The translations under genes were made by a program, and so were the position numbers. A stretch of 33,282 bases of DNA from DATBHZ01 sp036557185 (lineage in GTDB: Bacteria > Actinomycetota > Acidimicrobiia > IMCC26256 > JAENVU01): the NCBI GenBank assembly GCA_036557185.1, contig DATBHZ010000106.1:1-33282 (forward strand). The letters are read 5' to 3'. Numbering within the stretch: position 1 is the first letter of the stretch; every line of letters begins with the position of its first letter. This document shows, piece after piece, positions 29,888-33,282 of this stretch. The notes below the pieces were generated by a model, which saw nothing but the letters and a program-made list of their open reading frames with translations, had not been told where the DNA came from and searched no databases.

Positions 29888-29919
29888 CGTGTCGTGGACG
29901 GTCCGTGGTGTACGACACG
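29888..29919 (-). terminator. Inverted repeat directly downstream of tRNA-Lys
   Basis: CGTGTCGT (29888-29895) pairs perfectly with ACGACACG (29912-29919), starting 8 bases after the tRNA-Lys 3' end on the minus strand. The loop holds a smaller GGAC/GTCC hairpin. No T-run follows. It probably helps define the tRNA transcript end. Confidence 0.4.
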
Positions 29920-29926
29920 CGCTGGG

Positions 29927-30003
29927 TGGTACGCCGCCCGGGACTCGAACCCGGAACCTGCAGATTAAGAGTCTGATGCTCTAACCAGTTGAGCTAGCGG
30001 CGC
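29927..30003 (-). tRNA. tRNA-Lys (anticodon CTT), CCA encoded
   Basis: On the minus strand, GCGCCGC pairs with GCGGCGT (one G-T pair). The D arm is GCTCAACTGGTTAGAGC, the anticodon loop CTCTTAA lies between CAGA and TCTG, and the T arm is CCGGGTTCGAGTCCCGG. The discriminator A is followed by an encoded CCA (29927-29929). The outermost anticodon-stem pair is T-C, a mismatch, so that stem has four sound pairs. Confidence 0.95.
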
Positions 30004-30076
30004 GAAAACACCCTACAAGAAGCGGTTCGGCGGCACTCAACGTTCTACGGTGCTCTCGACGCGAGGAGGTTCGTGC

Positions 30077-30982
30077 ATGAACGTCGCCGTGACGGGAGCG
30101 AGCGGACTCGTCGGAACGGCGCTCAGCGCGTCGCTCGCCACCGACGGGCATCGGGTCGTCCCGCTCGTTCGCGGAAGCCGGGCAGCGGAGGGCGCGATCG
30201 CGTGGGATCCGATGGCCGGCACCATCGACGCTCGCGGCCTCGACGGCATCGACGCCGTCGTGCACCTCGCGGGGGAGGGGCTCGCACAGAAGAGGTGGAC
30301 CCCCGAGCAGAAGGCGCGCATCCGCGACAGCCGGAGCAGGGGCACCGGCACGCTGGCGCGTGCGCTCGCAGAGCTCGATACGAAGCCCGCGGTCCTCGTA
30401 TCAGCATCAGCCGTCGGCTGGTACGGCAACCGCGGCGACGAGGAGCTCACCGAGGCGAGCGCGCCACCGGCGGATCCCGACTTCCTCTCCGAGGTCTGCC
30501 GAGCGTGGGAGGACGCGACCCAGCCCGCGCAAGATGCCGGCATCCGGACCGTCCATCTCCGCACCGGGATGGTCCTCGCGGCTCACGGCGGCGCGCTCCA
30601 GCGGATGCTCCTGCCGTTCAAGCTCGGCCTCGGGGGCCGGATCGGCAGCGGATCGCAGTACATGAGCTGGATCTCGATCGACGACGAGGTCGGTGCGATT
30701 CGGTACGCGCTCGATACACCATCGCTCGAGGGTCCAGTCAACGCAACCGGGCCGGCGCCCGTCACGAACGCGGAGTTCGCGAAGACGCTGGGAGCCGCGC
30801 TCCACCGGCCGACGCTGTTGCCCACGCCGATGGCTCCGCTCAAGGCCGTGTACGGACCCGAGCTCGTGCAGCACCTCCTGCTCGATGGTCAACGGGTATT
30901 GCCAGACGCGTTGCAGCGCGCGGGGTTCCGGCACCGGCACCCCACGCTCGCTGCGGCGCTCGCGGCGGTGATCAACACCTAG
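30077..30982 (+). CDS. TIGR01777-family NAD(P)-dependent epimerase/oxidoreductase
   Basis: A 301-residue extended-SDR protein (YfcH/SulA-type family). The nucleotide motif is VAVTGASGLVGTAL at residues 3-16. GIDAVVHLAGEGLAQKRWTPEQK and SRSRGTGTLARAL are the family-specific stretches, followed by SASAVGWYGNRG in place of the usual YxxxK. The C-terminal DUF1731 region contains PVNATGPAPVTNAEFAKTLG and VLPDALQRAGFRHRHPTLAAAL. The biochemical role of the family is not settled; plant and bacterial members are linked to division or envelope functions by annotation only. GGAGG lies 8 bases before the ATG at 30077; an in-frame GTG at 30050 would add 9 unrelated residues. The tRNA-Lys gene diverges upstream. 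Confidence 0.9.
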   Translation: MNVAVTGASGLVGTALSASLATDGHRVVPLVRGSRAAEGAIAWDPMAGTIDARGLDGIDAVVHLAGEGLAQKRWTPEQKARIRDSRSRGTGTLARALAELDTKPAVLVSASAVGWYGNRGDEELTEASAPPADPDFLSEVCRAWEDATQPAQDAGIRTVHLRTGMVLAAHGGALQRMLLPFKLGLGGRIGSGSQYMSWISIDDEVGAIRYALDTPSLEGPVNATGPAPVTNAEFAKTLGAALHRPTLLPTPMAPLKAVYGPELVQHLLLDGQRVLPDALQRAGFRHRHPTLAAALAAVINT

Positions 30983-30999
30983 ACGTCCGTTCTGTCCCC

Positions 31000-31029
31000 T
31001 GGACTGTGCGACTCGCCTGCGGATACCGT
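31000..31029 (+). promoter_or_regulatory. Candidate promoter of the acyltransferase gene, leaderless
   Basis: TGGACT (31000-31005, four of six matches to TTGACA) and TACCGT (31024-31029, TANNNT) are separated by 18 bases, and the -10 ends 7 bases before the ATG. There is no ribosome binding site. This is the best-formed promoter I can see in the window. Confidence 0.45.
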
Positions 31030-31036
31030 CGCACCG

Positions 31037-33139
31037 ATGGCTGGGGTCGACACGGGGCTGGGTGTCGAGGAGCGACACGACGCTCCGACGATTGCCGCGC
31101 CGCGCGAGACGCGCCCCTCGACCCATCGGCGCGCCGACATCCAGGGCCTTCGTGCCATCGCCGTGTTGCTCGTCGTCGCGTTCCACGCCGGCTTGCCGGT
31201 CTCGGGAGGCTTCATCGGAGTCGACGTCTTCTTCGTCATCTCCGGCTTCGTCATCACAGCGATGCTGCTGCGCGAGCTCGACTCGTCCGGGAAGCTCTCG
31301 TTCGGCGCCTTCTACACACGCCGCGTCCGCCGGATCCTGCCCGCCGCCGCACTCATCATCGTCTTCGTCTCGCTGGTGTCGCTCTTGGCGATCAGCCCTG
31401 TCGTGCAGCACACAACAGCGCGCACGGGGATGTCGGCGGCCGTCTTCGTCGCGAACATCACGCTGTACCGGGCGCCGAACGGCTACTTCGATCCGTCCGT
31501 GACGCTCAACCCGTTCCTGCACATGTGGACGCTGTCGGTCGAGGAGCAGTTCTACCTGTTCTTCCCGGCGATCCTCCTCGGCGCGTTCGTGATCGCACGG
31601 AAGCTCCTGCCGCGGAGCCGTCCACAGGTGTTCCTCGGCGTCGTGGCGACGGCCGTCGGCCTGCTCTCGTTCATCGTGTGCGTCTTCGCGACCAACCACA
31701 ACCTCGCGCTCCCGCACATGACCCTGAACGCGCAATTCGCCTTCTACATGCTGCCCGCCCGCGCTTGGGAGTTCGCCGCCGGGGCGCTCCTCGCGATCGC
31801 CGTGCCGCAGCTCGCACGAGTCCCGAGAGCACTGGCCGTCGTCCTCGGCCTTGCCGGCCTCGCGCTGATCGCCTACGCGGCGTTCACGTTCGATGGGACG
31901 ACGGTGTTCCCGGGCACCGCGGCCTTGATCCCGGTGCTCGGCACCAGCCTCGCGATCGCCGCCGGAACCGCGACAACCGGAGGCGTCTCGTCGCTACTCG
32001 GAAAGTCTCCGATGACGAGGCTGGGAGACCTCTCCTACAGCTGGTACCTGTGGCACTGGCCGCTGATCGTCTTCGCGGTCGCGCTGTGGCCGAGCGTGAG
32101 CACCGAGGCCGCGTTCGCCGCCGGCGCGCTGTCGCTGATCCCGGCGTGGTTGGCGTTCCACTACATGGAGAACCCCATCCGCTTCAACATGCGCATCCGC
32201 GGACGGCGAGCGCTCGGGGTCGCGGCGGTGTGCGTCACGGTGCCGATCGTCGCGTGCCTCGTCCTGCTGTCTGCTCCGAAGCCGAGCGCGTCCGCGGCGA
32301 CGCGCGCGTTCCTCACCGCGAGCAAGAGTCAACACGCCGACCGTACGCACCGCTGCAACATCGGAAAGCCCGTGCTCTCGGAGAAGCCGCGGTGCACCTG
32401 GGCCGTACCGAACGCGAAGGGCTCCGTGGTGCTGCTCGGTGATTCGAACGCCGGTCACTTCACGGAGCCCGCGTCGCGCGCTGCGAACCAGCTCGGGTAC
32501 GACTTCACGGTCGGGACCGCGCCGGACTGCCCCTTCATCGACACCAGGATCACGAACAACTCGCGGAAGATGAATCAGTGCCGCATCTTCGTGATGAAGT
32601 CCCTCAAGCAGCTCGAGGCCGCGCCACCGAAGCTCGTGATCCTCGCGTCGTCGACACCGATCTATTTCCTTTCGGCGGGCGTCACGTTCCGCGACTCGGT
32701 GACCGGACAGGTCGCGTCGACCGGGGACGAGAAGGCGGCGGAGTTCTCGCGAGGGCTGCAGCGCGTGCTGCAGCGCTTCGCTGCCGCGCACATCCCGGTG
32801 ATGGTGATCCACACGGTCCCGCAATGGCGCAACTGGGACACGGCGAACTGCGCGACGCTGCGCGTCTACGCCTCGCCGCAGTCCTGTGGCGCCAGTCAGT
32901 CACGCGCCGATGCGAACAGGTTCCGGGCGCGGGGCCTGGCCGCCGAGGACCGAGCGATCCGCGCGGTCCCGGGGACGCACAGCATCGACTTCACGCAGGA
33001 GCTCTGCTCCGCCAGCACGTGCGCTACGAACCTCGGCAACGACTGGATCTACCGCGACGGTCGTCATCTCAGTGTGAAGGGCGCGCTGAGCCTGACCAAT
33101 CAGTTCGTCACGTTCATCCATGCCGACGCCAAGCGCTGA
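31037..33139 (+). CDS. OafA/YrhL-type acyltransferase-3 with C-terminal SGNH domain
   Basis: A 700-residue membrane O-acyltransferase. The N-terminal acyltransferase-3 domain (about 33-390) has ten or so helices, RADIQGLRAIAVLLVVAFHAG with the catalytic His50, FFVISGFVIT (65-74), FYTRRVRRILPA (92-103) and MWTLSVEEQFYLFFP (163-177). A further helix (about 395-413) links to an exported SGNH domain (about 440-695) with GDSNAGHF (Asp469, Ser470) and the DxxH pair Asp674/His677. Fused enzymes of this type move acyl groups, usually acetyl, from the cytoplasmic side to sugars of peptidoglycan, teichoic-like polymers, lipopolysaccharide or exopolysaccharide. The target here is unknown, since no glycosyltransferase gene is adjacent. 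Confidence 0.94.
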   Translation: MAGVDTGLGVEERHDAPTIAAPRETRPSTHRRADIQGLRAIAVLLVVAFHAGLPVSGGFIGVDVFFVISGFVITAMLLRELDSSGKLSFGAFYTRRVRRILPAAALIIVFVSLVSLLAISPVVQHTTARTGMSAAVFVANITLYRAPNGYFDPSVTLNPFLHMWTLSVEEQFYLFFPAILLGAFVIARKLLPRSRPQVFLGVVATAVGLLSFIVCVFATNHNLALPHMTLNAQFAFYMLPARAWEFAAGALLAIAVPQLARVPRALAVVLGLAGLALIAYAAFTFDGTTVFPGTAALIPVLGTSLAIAAGTATTGGVSSLLGKSPMTRLGDLSYSWYLWHWPLIVFAVALWPSVSTEAAFAAGALSLIPAWLAFHYMENPIRFNMRIRGRRALGVAAVCVTVPIVACLVLLSAPKPSASAATRAFLTASKSQHADRTHRCNIGKPVLSEKPRCTWAVPNAKGSVVLLGDSNAGHFTEPASRAANQLGYDFTVGTAPDCPFIDTRITNNSRKMNQCRIFVMKSLKQLEAAPPKLVILASSTPIYFLSAGVTFRDSVTGQVASTGDEKAAEFSRGLQRVLQRFAAAHIPVMVIHTVPQWRNWDTANCATLRVYASPQSCGASQSRADANRFRARGLAAEDRAIRAVPGTHSIDFTQELCSASTCATNLGNDWIYRDGRHLSVKGALSLTNQFVTFIHADAKR

Positions 33140-33159
33140 GCCCGGCTCCCGGAGCGCGA

Positions 33160-33181
33160 CGCGGCAGAGACACATGCCGCG
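33160..33181. terminator. Hairpin between convergent acyltransferase gene and tRNA-His
   Basis: CGCGGCA (33160-33166) pairs perfectly with TGCCGCG (33175-33181) around an 8-base loop. It ends 2 bases before the tRNA-His 3' end, in the 44-base gap of the convergent pair. There is no T-run on either strand, so it is a likely bidirectional, GC-type terminator. Confidence 0.5.
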
Positions 33182-33183
33182 CG

Positions 33184-33261
33184 TGGGGTGACCGAGGGGT
33201 TTCGAACCCCCGACCTCCTGGACCACAACCAGGCGCTCTAGCCAACTGAGCTACGGCCACC
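33184..33261 (-). tRNA. tRNA-His (anticodon GTG), G-1 and CCA encoded
   Basis: On the minus strand, GTGGCCG pairs with CGGTCAC, with an extra 5' G (33261) opposite discriminator C, the mark of tRNA-His. The anticodon stem CCTGG/CCAGG encloses TTGTGGT with anticodon GTG. The T arm is CGGGGGTTCGAAACCCC. CCA is encoded (33184-33186). Confidence 0.96.
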
Positions 33262-33282
33262 ATGCCGGGTGGAGCGCATCGG

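Noticed and set aside
30073..32442. A 789-codon plus-strand frame crossing the epimerase and acyltransferase genes
   Set aside because: It is out of frame with two clearly recognisable genes and its product is Arg-rich noise.

Overview
The window is G+C-rich throughout, with heavy use of GTG starts, many 4-base start/stop overlaps and several starts without a Shine-Dalgarno sequence that sit 6-8 bases after a TANNNT box. Together with the gene content (murI-MBL-rph-rdgB order as in mycobacteria, a DUF35/SCP2-type thiolase pair, CopC-CopD fusion, AOC-barrel secreted protein, hydrolase-cyclase fusion) this points to a chromosomal segment of an actinobacterium. Acidimicrobiia or a related environmental lineage is my best guess, but that is inference. 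I see no phage, transposon, integron or CRISPR.

Layout. 1-4718 (+): the 3' end of a Sua5-type gene, then a tightly packed housekeeping operon: murI, an MBL-fold phosphodiesterase-like gene, rph, rdgB, an HSL-type esterase and an unknown 185-aa protein. 4765-7572 (+): a small Cys4 protein, two back-to-back RNA hairpins, and an 806-aa membrane protein joining a degenerate PAP2 unit, a pseudokinase and a YbhN/MprF-like flippase unit. 7669-12325: a CopC-CopD copper protein (+) converges on a minus-strand operon (SnoaL-like, AOC-barrel exported protein, YcnI copper protein) that diverges from a TetR regulator. 12352-15161 (-): tRNA-Leu and a PAS-GAF-PAS-GGDEF-EAL protein. 15244-20546: a DUF35 protein and thiolase, a zinc-ribbon/Pro-rich/membrane protein, an SDR (-), a nucleosidase-like protein and a short CopD-like membrane protein. 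20548-25117: ackA and xfp (-) with a divergent zinc alcohol dehydrogenase. 25127-26615 (-): two VOC proteins and an ODP-like MBL protein in one operon. 26707-33139: a PQQ-propeller lipoprotein (+), a hydrolase-cyclase fusion (-), tRNA-Lys (-), a TIGR01777 epimerase (+), an acyltransferase-3/SGNH protein (+) and tRNA-His (-).

How genes work together. Xfp and AckA form a two-enzyme route from xylulose-5-P or fructose-6-P through acetyl-phosphate to acetate plus ATP. CopC-CopD and YcnI are both copper proteins of the extracytoplasmic side with predicted N-terminal copper-binding histidines, encoded tail to tail. The DUF35 and thiolase genes overlap and probably make a two-subunit acyl-CoA thiolase or aldolase. 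Two possible second-messenger inputs are present: c-di-GMP (GGDEF-EAL) and a cyclic nucleotide (hydrolase-cyclase), with the Rv1339-like MBL protein as a possible cyclic nucleotide phosphodiesterase.

No gene-free stretch exceeds 300 bases; the longest (28111-28309 and 29684-29926) hold a long hairpin and palindromes described below. The most unusual items are the triple fusion at 5152-7572, the snoaL/AOC/ycnI operon with its TetR, the zinc-ligand-free DUF35 protein and the hydrolase-cyclase with altered active-site residues in both halves.
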